Shown one piece after another: positions 54,793 to 64,000 of a DNA stretch of 64,000 bases (positions are counted from its first letter, which is position 1; the number at the start of each line of letters is the position of its first letter). Position numbers and translations under genes: made by a program. Where the stretch lies: positions 20,663,328-20,727,327 of the forward strand of contig CAMZMU010000096.1 in the NCBI GenBank assembly GCA_947311845.1, given 5' to 3'. The notes under the pieces are model-generated. The model was not told where the DNA came from. It worked only from the letters and a program-made list of their open reading frames with translations, and did not search any database. The stretch is from Poa pratensis (lineage: Eukaryota; Streptophyta; Magnoliopsida; Poales; Poaceae).

Positions 54793-57700
54793 ATGCCGCC
54801 GGCGAGACCCAAGCCCTCAGCGAAGCCATGGCCGCCGGCGACCTCCACCTCCCATGCCCAAACCAAAACCCGGCTCTTAGTCGCCGCCGCAAGCTGCGAC
54901 GACGACGACGACGACTTCCAGAGCCCTCGCCACGCCAGCCGCGCCCGCCCCTTGAAGCCCTCCAACGGCGCCGTCTCCCGCCACCTCCGTAAGAAGCTAA
55001 AACTTCCCTCACCCTACTCCGGGAAGGAGAATATTCCCGCGTCCAGCGACACGGCTTCCGCGGCGAGGGTTGCGGCGGCTGCCGAAAACCTAGCGGCCGG
55101 TTCGAGGGTTGGCGCCGGCCTACGCCGCGTACCGAGGACAACGAAGCGACGGGGGGAGGGATCTGCAGCCTATTGGGGTCCGGTCCGGTGACCTCAAATT
55201 AGGCGCTACCGAGGAGAAAGGATTGGGCGGATACGGCGGTTGCAAGGGCGAGAGTTACAGCTGCTTCCCCAATTCGTCGGAATCGAGTGTTTTGGAGCCA
55301 GGCGAAACTAGTGATTTGGGAGGTAGGCACTGTGAAGAGGGGAAAGGCGTCCCCAGGGCTAGTAACCCAGTTCCTGGGGCGGGGGTGATGGGGGGAAGAT
55401 CTGGTTCATGGCTCCGTGGCTCTGCATCTAATGAAGAAAACGTGGATGCAAAAGCCGAGGTTGCATTTCGATCTGAGGCCGAAAAGAATGAGGGGAGTAG
55501 ATTTGGAGTCGATGACGGGAATTACCACTCACGTTCTATAGAATCAGAGCTGTTGGTGTCGAGTTCAAAATATGTTTTTGAAGGTGCAGATTGCAGAGAT
55601 TTCCAAGAGCCTGGTTTAGGAATCTGTAGCTTGATTTCTGAAGAGAGGAAAGTCGTGGCAGAAGATGTTGCTACTTCCACACCTGAGCCTCCAGAGAAGA
55701 AATCAAGTTCAACTGCAGATAGTGTGGAGTATCACTGCTTGAATTCAGTTGAATCCATTCTTCTGGAATCACGTATGGTCCATCATTCTGAAGCTGATGA
55801 CTGTGATGATTTTGAGACTGGGACCCAGCTTAATGAGCTCATAAACCTTTGTATGGAGGGTCAGGTGGACAGTCATCGTAACAGTAAGGCATCTCCTGTT
55901 GAAGGGGATAAAATGGATTCAGAGAGGTTCGAGTCAGTTTATAAAGTGCAACGCCCATTATGTGGATCAGACATTTCTGAGCTGAGTGAGGAGCTGCAGC
56001 TAGCACATACTAATAATTGCCTCGACAAAGATGAACCTGCTAAGGTGATATATAGAACTGCTGTGTTAGTATAGTGTTTATATTAATCATTCATGATAAA
56101 TTGTTGGGTTTATTACAAATCTGAAATGTTACTACCTCCAGTCCGAAAAGTGTCGTAGCTAGTACTGGGCAGTTGTATGTGAGCAGGTATTTTCTAGCGA
56201 CACTCAATCCGGATCGGAGGGAGTTTTTAGTTTATGACTATTGTTTTTTTGTTAGTTTTCACTCTTAATCCTAAGCATGGGGATCTTCCGTTTACCTGTA
56301 TTAATTTGGTCATGTGGACTGTACTGTTGCTGCGCATCGTTATCTGCCCAGTTAGGATGATAGATGACATATCTTGCCAATAATTTGTTGTAGATTGTGG
56401 GTCTGTCTATAATATTGTGGGGCTGTCAATAATATTTGTTAACTCCAACACATACGAATTCAAGTGAGGGGTGGAGACTCTCGATTTGATATCTTCTGGT
56501 TAATGATTTCATCGTTGGCAAAGTTAGTTGAGATAAAGATAATTCGATATTTCCTATGGCATTTTCCAGTATTTCGTTTTTATTAACTGTTTCTTATGAG
56601 CATGATGTTTGAATTACCTCTGTTCCAGGGATCTGATCACAATCATGAAAGAGCACCTTGCACCGGAGAAAACATTGAAAACAAATGTGTTTTAGAATGG
56701 TTAAGTAACCTGGGGCTGTCTAAATATGAGGAAATTTTTACCAAAGAAGAAGTTGACTGGGAGACCTTGCAGTGGCTCACAGAAGAGGTAGTAACTGCAT
56801 TAATCTTGACACAGAGGTTTATTTTTCAAGCATTAGAGCTTAGGTTATGTGATGTGCCCTCTTGCAAACTGGAGGTTGCTTCTGCGTACACTACTATTCT
56901 TTTCTTTTTTTTGCTCTTGTATTCAAACACAATAATAGAGAGTTCTGCAACCCAAAGTCAGCCTAAAAGACGACTCAATCATTTGTACTAAATAAGAAAT
57001 GACTACTTACAATCTGAGCCTGTTGTCATCAGTTTGTCTAGGGGGAGCACGAATAGATGCCGACCTTCCCTTCTCAATTAACATTTGAGACTACTGGTTG
57101 ACATATTGAATTTGACTGTCCTTGTAGCTATAAGTGAAAGAACTAACATATTGTTGCTTGTGGGTTGCAGGATCTTCTAGGTATGGGGATCAATTCCCTT
57201 GGACCTAGAAAGAAAATTATCCATGCTCTTGGTGAACTGAGGAAGAAAAATGATCATACCAATGATACAGAAGCAGATATGTTAATTTCTGAAAATACGA
57301 ACAGGACTAAAGTCCCAATGAACGGGAACAAGTTAATTACGCAATTCTTCCGGTGCTCCTCATCTGATCAGATACAAAGAGACCGTAAAGTTCCGAGACC
57401 ATCTAATTTGATAACCAGAAAAAATCTAGTGCCAAAGCGGCTACTAGCAGAAGTCGTACCCGTAAAGCGAAGATTAGAGATACACCTATTTGGTGTTGCA
57501 TCCCAGGCACACCTTTTCGAGTGGTATGGCATTTCTGTGCACAAGTCAACTGGATCATTTGTCGTTCATATGTCAGTATGCTCTGTACTTAAATATGCTG
57601 TTGCAGGATGCATTTCGCTACTTACGAGGAGACTGCTGCCACTGGTTTTTGACACACTTCCATCTAGACCGTAAGTCAAAGTTCTTTGTTGCGGAACGGT

Positions 57701-59152
57701 TCCAGTGCCTACTGATAAAGTAATTTATCATAAATGATCGCCAAACTTCCTGAGTACATGTCTGTTTGAATGAAGGTTTTTCCCTGAACTGGTAAAATAA
57801 TTATCATAAATAATTGGAACATACAAAATGGAGTCTTCAACAACCTCTTTTGGACTAAAGATTTTTTTTGAACACCAGGACCGTAGGGAAATCCCCTACG
57901 GTTAAATTTTATATTAATGATGGGGGCGAAACTAAAGATATATTGTTGTCTCACTTTCCGTTGAATTATTATCCTTAACTTTTGTCTAGACTATTTACCT
58001 ACCACATGAATTAGTCCATTTGCATGCCCATTGTTTTTTCAATCTATCTCTAGCTGTATGTTTTAGTGAAATGAGTACTTCCTACTTCAGTGATGCCAGA
58101 CACTTCGCACACTCGGTACCGAGGTTTTCCGAGCAAAAGCTCTGCGCTCGGCGCCAACGGCGGCGACGCCTACGGGTGTCGTTACCCTCTTGGGGGCGCC
58201 GTTGTGGGTACCTTCCACACGTTTGTGTTCCGGGTGAAAACCCTTGACCGTCTAGGTCTCAATGGCGGCGGCGTTTTTTGCGTCGTCACCTTCTTGGGGG
58301 CATCGTCGTGGAACCTCGGTATCTTTCGATCTCTTGCCGGGTCTTCGGTGGCAAGTCCGGTTTCTTTGTTCTTTGTTGTTTATCTTTGATCTGCTTTGTA
58401 AGAGGGTTCCCCCTTCACTTTGTATCGGTTCGGCCGTTGTGGCTTTATTTATAAAGCGGGGCTACGGCCTGTTTTGAGTGATGCCAGACACTTAAGTTTG
58501 ATGTTTTGATGCCTAAGTCTGACTCTTTGTCTTCAACAGATTACCAAGGCTTGACTAAGAACTTTTGTCATGGGAAGATATACTGTTCCTCAATAACAGC
58601 AAATCTTGTACACCATAAGATTGGTGTCACATGGGATAGATTGCATGTATTGCCACTGAACAAAAGGATTACTGTCGCAGGAGTTAATTTGACATGTTTT
58701 GATGCCAACCATTTCCCTGGATCAATCATTATCCTTTTTGAGCCACCCAATGGTAAAGTAAGTGTTGTTCTCATTTGCTTCCTCATCTGTCTGGCACAAC
58801 TAGTCGGTATCTTATTTTCCTTTGCTTGTGTTTTAGGCTATTTTACACACTGGAGACTTCCGGTTTTCTTCCGAGATGGCCAACAATCCTGTTTTGCAAT
58901 CTTCTCACATCCACACTCTAATACTTGACACAACTACTGTAATCCACGAGTAAGTATTTTTCCTAACCAAAAGTGGTACTAAAGTTAGAGTTTTTACCGA
59001 CCAATCTGCCATGTATCCTTCACACGAAATAAAAATCATTTTGCAGTATGACTTCCCTAGTCAAGAGGTTGTAATACAGTTTGTCATCGAGGCTATACAA
59101 GCAGAAGCTTTCAATCCAAAAACACTGTTTTTGATTGGTAGCTATACAATTG
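54793..59152 (+). CDS. SAM-domain SNM1-like DNA repair nuclease, 5' exons, frameshifted
   Basis: A relative of SNM1/PSO2 (metallo-beta-lactamase plus beta-CASP nucleases that repair DNA interstrand cross-links); the SAM domain fits the plant type represented by Arabidopsis At2g45700. Seven exons are seen: 54793-56044, 56629-56787, 57171-57523, 57607-57670, 58540-58757, 58837-58949 and 59047-59152. A long disordered N-terminus leads to a SAM domain across exons 2-3 ([33 protein letters not shown]). The nuclease core starts with [17 protein letters not shown], the metal-binding HFHLDH split by an intron, DANHFPG and [10 protein letters not shown]. The beta-CASP/DRMBL remainder is past the window. 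Frame defects: a net shift between 55080 and 55150, one missing A near 57420 in an A-run, and one missing T near 58937. The intron after 59152 contains a Copia insertion. Confidence 0.9.
56135..56223. mobile_element. Stowaway-type MITE in intron 1 of the SNM1-like gene
   Basis: It starts CCTCCAGTCCGAAAAGTGTCG and ends CGACACTCAATCCGGATCGGAGGGAG, inverted relatives of the CTCCCTCCGTCCG terminus common to grass Stowaway elements. A TA precedes the left end; the right TA is not preserved. About 90 bp. Confidence 0.75.
57863..57930 (-). mobile_element. LINE 3'-tail stub in intron 4 of the SNM1-like gene
   Basis: ACTAAAGAT is duplicated at 57854-57862 and 57931-57939. The 68-bp insert, read on the minus strand, runs CCCCCATCATTAATATAAAA, a small palindrome (CCGTAGGGGATTTCCCTACGG) and a poly(A) tail, as in the 3' ends of grass LINEs. 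Confidence 0.8.
58106..58476 (+). mobile_element. Truncated non-LTR retroposon in intron 4, 17-bp duplication
   Basis: AGTGATGCCAGACACTT stands at 58089-58105 and 58477-58493. The 371-bp insert ends TTTATAAAGCGGGGCTACGG, a LINE-like 3' end without a poly(A) run. No reverse transcriptase. The open frames here (58020-58477) are retroposon sequence, not host exons. Confidence 0.88.
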
Positions 59153-59312
59153 GTACATTTTCCTCTTTGTTCTCTTTAATAATCATGTATTTCTGTATCT
59201 CATTCTTGTTAGATGTGTATAGTTACTGTTCATCTCACACATGTAACATGTATATGTACCTGGCTTTGGCCCCGTTGAGTAGTAGTTGCTCATTCACATG
59301 GTATCAGAGCAC

Positions 59313-59890
59313 TCGTTGCTCTCCTCCTCCCGCGCGTTGCAGCTCCGCGCATGTAGCCCACCGTCGCCGTCGTCGCCTGTCCGTCGACCTGCGCTCTTCT
59401 TCTCTCCCTGCTGCCGGCCGTCGCTGTTCGCCGCGTCCCGTCCAGCTTCGCCTCGGGCCGTCCCCGTCCCGCTCCGGCCGCTGCGGGCGCCGAGCCCGAG
59501 CTTCTGCCCGAGCCGCTGCGGGCTTGCCGTCTCCTGCCCGTCGTCGCCGTCGTCGCCACCTCGGGCCGTCCCGCCGTCGCCCCGGTCCCGCCGTCGCCCC
59601 GGCCGCCGTCGCCGCGGCCGCCGGCGCTCCGGCCGCTGCGGGCTTGCCGCGCCCGAGCCCGAGCGCTGCGGGCTTGCCGTCGCCTGCCCGTCGTCGCCTG
59701 GCCACCTCGGGCCGTCCCGCCGTCGCCCCGGTCCCGCCGGCGCTCGGCCGCTGCCGCTCCGGCCGCCGGACCTCCGGCCCATCCGCTGCGGGCTTCTTCG
59801 CTTGCGTCGCCGGCTCACGTTCGGTCGAGCCGCGATCTGGTTTCTCTCTCCTGATAAGCATCTGGTAGTTGACTTTGAAAAAAAAAAAAA
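59313..59890 (+). other. CCG-rich leader of the Copia element
   Basis: Highly GC-rich with repeated GCCGTCGCC, CCCGTCGTCGCC, CTGCGGGCTTGCCG and TCCGGCCGC phrases, in part tandem (for example CGCTGCGGGCTTGCCG three times). Open frames on both strands are low-complexity and not supported as proteins. Confidence 0.6.
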
Positions 59891-59913
59891 AAAAAAAAAT
59901 CAGAGAGCCCGCG

Positions 59914-62900
59914 ATGTCCTCTTCGGGCTATGTTGCTGTTCCTCGGTGCTCTGTGATCTTTGATGGCACCAACTACGCGAGTTTGTGGGCTTTATGCGCA
60001 TCCACATGCGCGGCCTCCTGTTGTGGGGCGTTCTCTCTGGCGAGGTCTCCTGTCCGCCGTGCCCGTTGCTCCTGTGGTTCCTACTCCACCGGTGCCACCC
60101 GCTCTTGCCGCTGATGCTTCTGAGGCTGATCGTGCTGCCGCCAAGGATGCGATGATCTTGCAGTTGAAGTCTACGACCAGCAGGTATCGGATTACTCGGA
60201 GTCTCTCTCTATTTATCGGGATGCTCTATCTGTTTACACTCAGTGGTGCAATGATGATGCTCGTGCTGCTGCTGTCCTCACTGCTAGTGTTCTACCAGTT
60301 TGCTTCTGAGTTTATGGGATTGGGCACTGCTGCTGCTATGTGGACTTATCTGTGTCAGCGCTATCAGCCCTCTGGTGATGCTCTCTACCTATCTGTAGTG
60401 CGTCAGGAGCATGATCTTCAGCAAGGAGATTCTAGTGTTGATGAGTTCTACACACAGTGCTCTGCCATCTGGCGTCAGCTTGACTCTCTGAGGACTGTTG
60501 TTTGTGGTACTTGTCGCTGCTGTCAGACAGTGAGGTCCGATTTGGAGTTTCAGCGTGTTCATGAGTTCTTGTCTCGCCTCCGTCCCGAGTTTGAGCCTCG
60601 GCGTGCTCACCTACTTGCCGTGGTCGTGTTTCTATATCAGTGGTGCTTGCAGAGGTCCGAGCTGAGGAGACACGTCTCTGTTCTGCTGGTTTGCTTGCGG
60701 TTCCCACTGTGCTAGCTGCCCGGGCCATTGTGTCGTCTGCTCCACCACTGCTACCCACTCCTTCGGGGGGGGTGGTGGGCGGGCGTCCTCCTTCAGGTGG
60801 GCGTCCTCCTTATTCAGGAGCGGGCCGGCCTCGCATCTTCTGTGGCTATTGTAAGAAGCCCGGTCACCCAGAGTCAGATTGCTTCAAGAAGCAGCGTGAC
60901 CTGAGTCGCTCCTCTCCTGTGGCTCGTGTGCCCTCAGCGACTCCGTCACTCACTGACCAGGATATTGTACGGCTCAAGCGTATACTGGCTTCATCAGGCT
61001 CTTCCTCGACGGGCACCGTTGCCTCGCTGACTGCTTCCACTACTGCTGCTCCGCCACCACGCCTACACCGTCAGGTACGTCTCCGTGGGTTCTGGATTCT
61101 GGAGCTTCCTTTCACATGTCTTCTGATTCTTCCACTCTGTCCTCTCTTCGACCTCTTGATTCTCCTCTCAATGTTCTCACTGCCGATGGCACACCTCTTC
61201 CTGTTGCTAGTCGTGGCACTCTCTCTACTCCGTCCTTCTCTGTTCCTAGTGTTTCTCATGTTCCCGTCTTACCATGAATTTATTTTCCGCTGCTCAACTT
61301 GCTGATTCTGGCTGTCGTGTCATTCTTGATACCGACTCTTGTTCTGTTCAGGATCGTCGCACCCAGGTTCTAGTTGGAGCTGGCCCTCGGCGCCGTGAGG
61401 CTCAGGGCCTTTGGGAGGTTGACTGGCTTTGTGTTCCTTCCGCTGCCACCAGACCCGCCAGCTCGCATGCTCTTGCTGCCTCCTCCTCTACGTCCTTCCA
61501 ACAGTGGCATCATCGACTTGGTCATATATGTGGCTCTCGCTTGTCCTCGCTAGTGCATCAAGGTGTCTTAGGGTCTGTCTCTGGCGATGTATCTTTACAT
61601 TGTAATGGTTGTAGACTTGGCAAACAGACTCAATTACCTTATCCTACGAGTGAGTCAGTCTCTCAGCGTCCTTTCGACTTAGTTCATTCTGATGTATGGG
61701 GCCCTGCTCCCTTCGATTCGAAAGGTGGTCATCGCTACTATGTTCTATTTATTGATGACTTCTCTCGCTACACTTGGCTTTATTTTATGAAATCTCGCAG
61801 CGAGGTTCTCCCTATATACAAGCGGTTTGCTGCCATGGTTCACACCCAGTTTTCCACGCCCATTCGTGTCTTTCGTGCTGACTCGGCTGTGTGGTATATC
61901 TCCCAGATGTTGCGTGGTTTTCTTGGATCTGGGGTACTCTAGCAGTTCTGCCTGGGCCAGCTCGCGGCGTTGGCGATGAGCAAGCATGCGCACCTTCTTG
62001 AGACGGGCTCGTGCGATGATGATCGCCGCCTCTCTTCCACCCCACTTTTGGGCTGAGGCTGTCTCCGCATCCACCTATCTCATCAATATCCAGCCTTCGG
62101 CTGCTTTGCAGGGTGGTATTCCTATGGAGCGTCTCTCTGGTCGTTCTCCTGACTACTCCGCTCTTCGCATGTTTGGGTGCGTGTGCTATGTTTCTTGCTC
62201 CCGCGAACGCACCAAATGACGCTCAGTCGGTGAGTGTGTGTTTTCTTGGCTACAGTGATGAGCACAAGGGCTATCGATGTTGGGGATCATGTTAGTCGTC
62301 GGCTAGTATTTCCCGTGATGTGATTTTGATGAGTCTCGTTCGTTATCCGCGTCCTACTGCCTCGACCTTTCGGTTGAGGATATCTCCTTCCTTATACTTC
62401 CCGACATATCTCCCTCCGTGCCTCTGTTCCTCCTCCACCTCCACCTCGCCAAGTCCCATTCCGATCACGCCGAACCCATCATTCTCTCCTCACCACCTCC
62501 CTCTCCAGTGCATACTACCCTCTCTCCCTTTCCTCTCCACTTACACTCGTCGGCCGCGTGATGACGATGATCCCTCTGACATGCCTCTACTTCCGGCGCG
62601 CCACCTTCCCCGTGTACACCGGTTCATAACCTTCGTTCTCGGACCTCATTACGGTCTCCTGATCGCTATTCTTTCCCAGTACAGCCTTTTCTGCTGTTGC
62701 TGAGCCCACTTCCTACCGTGATGCCATGGCTCAGCCTGTATGGCAGCTTGCGATGGTCTGAGGAGATTGCTGCCCTTGAGCGCACTGGCACGTGGGATCT
62801 GGTTTCCCCTCCACCTGGTGTCGTCCATCACATGCAAGTGGGTCTATAAGATCAAGACTCGCTCCGATGGTTCTCTGAGCGTTTCAAAGCTCGTCTTGTG

Positions 62901-64000
62901 GCTCGTGGCTTTCAGCAGGAGCAGGGACGCGATTATGATGAGACGTTCGCTCCCGTAGCCCACATGACCACTGTCCGCACTCTTCTCGCTGTGGCTTCTG
63001 TTCGTAATTGGTCTGTGTTCTCAGCTTGATGTCCAGAACGCTTTCTCAATGGAGAGTTGCGTGAGGAGGTTTATATGCAGCCACCACCGGGGTACTCTGT
63101 TCCTGATGGTATGGTCTGCCGTCTTCGGCGCTCCTCTATGGCTCTTAAGCAAGCCCCTCGCGCCTGGTTTGAGCGTTTCGCCTCTGTGGTGACTGCCGCT
63201 GGTTTCTCGCCTAGCGACCATGACCCCGCGTTGTTTGTCACACCTCACCTCGTGGTCGGACGCTCTCCTCTTATTTGTTGATGACATGATCATTACTGGC
63301 GTGACTCTGAGTATATTGCTTTGTTAAGGCCCGCCTCCGTGAGCAGTTCCTGATGTCAGATCTTGGTCCTCTTCGCTATTTTCTTGGGATTGGTTCTTCG
63401 ACTTCTGATGGCTCTTCATCTCCCAAGAAAAATATATTCAGGATCTTCTTGCTCGCGCGCTCTTGGTGATGAGTGCACTGCTGAGACTCCTATGGAGCTC
63501 AATGTTCAGCTTCGTGCTACTGATGGTGATCCCTCACAGACCCACACGCTATCGCCATCTTGTTGGGAGTCTTGTCTATCTAGCTGTCACTCGTCCAGAT
63601 ATCATATCTGTCCACATTCTGAGTCAGTTCGTATCTGCTCAGTTCTGTCCACTATAGTCACCTTCTCCGTGTTCTACGATATCTTCGTGGCACGATCTCG
63701 CCGCCTTTTCTTTCCTCGCTCCAGCTCTCTCCAGCTCCAGGCCTACTCTGATGCTACGTGGGCTAGTGATCCTTCTGATCGCCGCTCTGTCTGCCTATTG
63801 TGTTTTCTTGGAGGATCTCTCATTGCCTGGAAGACGAAAGAAACCGCTGCCGTTTCCCGCTCCAGTGCAGAGGCTGAGTTGAGAGCGATGGCTATGTTGA
63901 GGCTGAGGTTGACCTGGTTGCGATGGTTCTAGCAGGATTTTGGTGTTACTGCTGCTGCACCGACTCTCTATTGTTCAGACAGTACAGGTGCCATCAGCAT
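59914..64000 (+). pseudogene. gag-pol: Copia gag-pol, frameshifted and cut by the window end
   Basis: Order: gag from about 59914 (MSSSGYVAVPR, FDGTNY), a CCHC knuckle CGYCKKPGHPESDC at about 60841-60882, protease DSGAS at about 61095-61109, a GAG-pre-integrase HHCC region (HHRLGH ... CNGCRLGK, 61508-61625), integrase core ([21 protein letters not shown], 61680-61790), reverse transcriptase (EVYMQPPPGY near 63070, the FVDDM active-site box at about 63274-63288) and RNase H (AYSDATWASD, SRSSAEAEL, 63735-64000). PR-IN-RT-RH order defines Copia. Numerous frame changes and some stops, partly explicable as missing bases. Confidence 0.9.

Larger units (their letters stand above)
59299..64000 (+). 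mobile_element. Ty1/Copia retrotransposon, 5' part, in an intron of the SNM1-like gene
   Basis: The primer-binding site TGGTATCAGAGCAC (initiator-Met tRNA type) is at 59299-59312, preceded by CA, so the 5' LTR ends at 59298; its start is not resolved because the partner LTR is outside the window. A GC-rich, CCG-rich leader (59330-59850) and an A-run (59877-59899) precede gag. The element runs off the right edge. Confidence 0.88.

Noticed and set aside
59011..59963. Long Ala/Arg/Pro-rich frames on both strands at 59290-59963
   Set aside because: They are produced by CCG-rich low-complexity leader DNA of the Copia element.
1..64000. CRISPR arrays, bacterial operons, rRNA or tRNA genes
   Set aside because: No regularly spaced short repeats with unique spacers and no convincing tRNA or rRNA sequence was seen. 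Short tRNA-like matches are retroelement primer sites only. The genes are spliced plant genes.

Overview
This is nuclear DNA of a grass. The evidence is GC-rich spliced genes, a JAZ gene, a photosystem I antenna gene, and dense nested transposons of types typical of the Triticeae (wheat, barley, rye and relatives): a large Tat-type Gypsy element, CACTA, Stowaway, Harbinger, hAT MITE, Helitron and Copia. The Triticeae placement is an inference from transposon style, not from a database match.

Layout. 1-976 (-): 5' part of a 2-oxoglutarate/Fe(II) dioxygenase gene running off the left edge. 4008-5900 (-): a single-exon EXO70 exocyst gene. 6627-7400: a Harbinger-type MITE. 7555-22220: a 14.7-kb Tat-type Gypsy retrotransposon with target-site duplication TCCCA; besides gag-pol it carries a long spliced gene on the opposite strand. 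22394-26954: a non-autonomous LTR element on the minus strand, split by a 1.4-kb CACTA element. 28.0-30.6 kb: LINE debris and a retroposon with a 19-bp duplication. 30801-31868 (-): LHCA5. 32812-36606 (-): a membrane-anchored GH28 (polygalacturonase-like) gene. 37289-37465: a perfect hAT MITE. 38.8-39.2 kb: a fold-back hairpin. 39721-43051: a Helitron. 44782-45978 (+): a JAZ (TIFY) jasmonate repressor. 47.8-54.0 kb: a DNA element with a ~655-bp tandem array, itself hit by a solo LTR, sitting inside an old Copia fragment. 54793-59152 and beyond (+): a SAM-domain SNM1-like DNA repair nuclease gene. A Copia retrotransposon starts in one of its introns and runs off the right edge.

The host genes do not form a pathway; they are independent, separately promoted loci (dioxygenase, exocytosis, cell wall, photosynthesis, jasmonate signalling, DNA repair). 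The exception to independence is physical: the SNM1-like gene has collected a Stowaway, two non-LTR retroposons and a Copia element in its introns.

Three points matter most. First, the antisense gene of the Gypsy element has its own TATA box and introns. Second, five of the six host genes carry frameshifts that are almost all explained by single missing bases, mostly in short homopolymers. That suggests uncorrected sequence errors more than true gene death, so the frameshifted genes are annotated as genes. Third, several insertions have exact target-site duplications, so the order of nesting can be read directly. Exon borders were derived by hand from GT/AG sites and reading-frame continuity.
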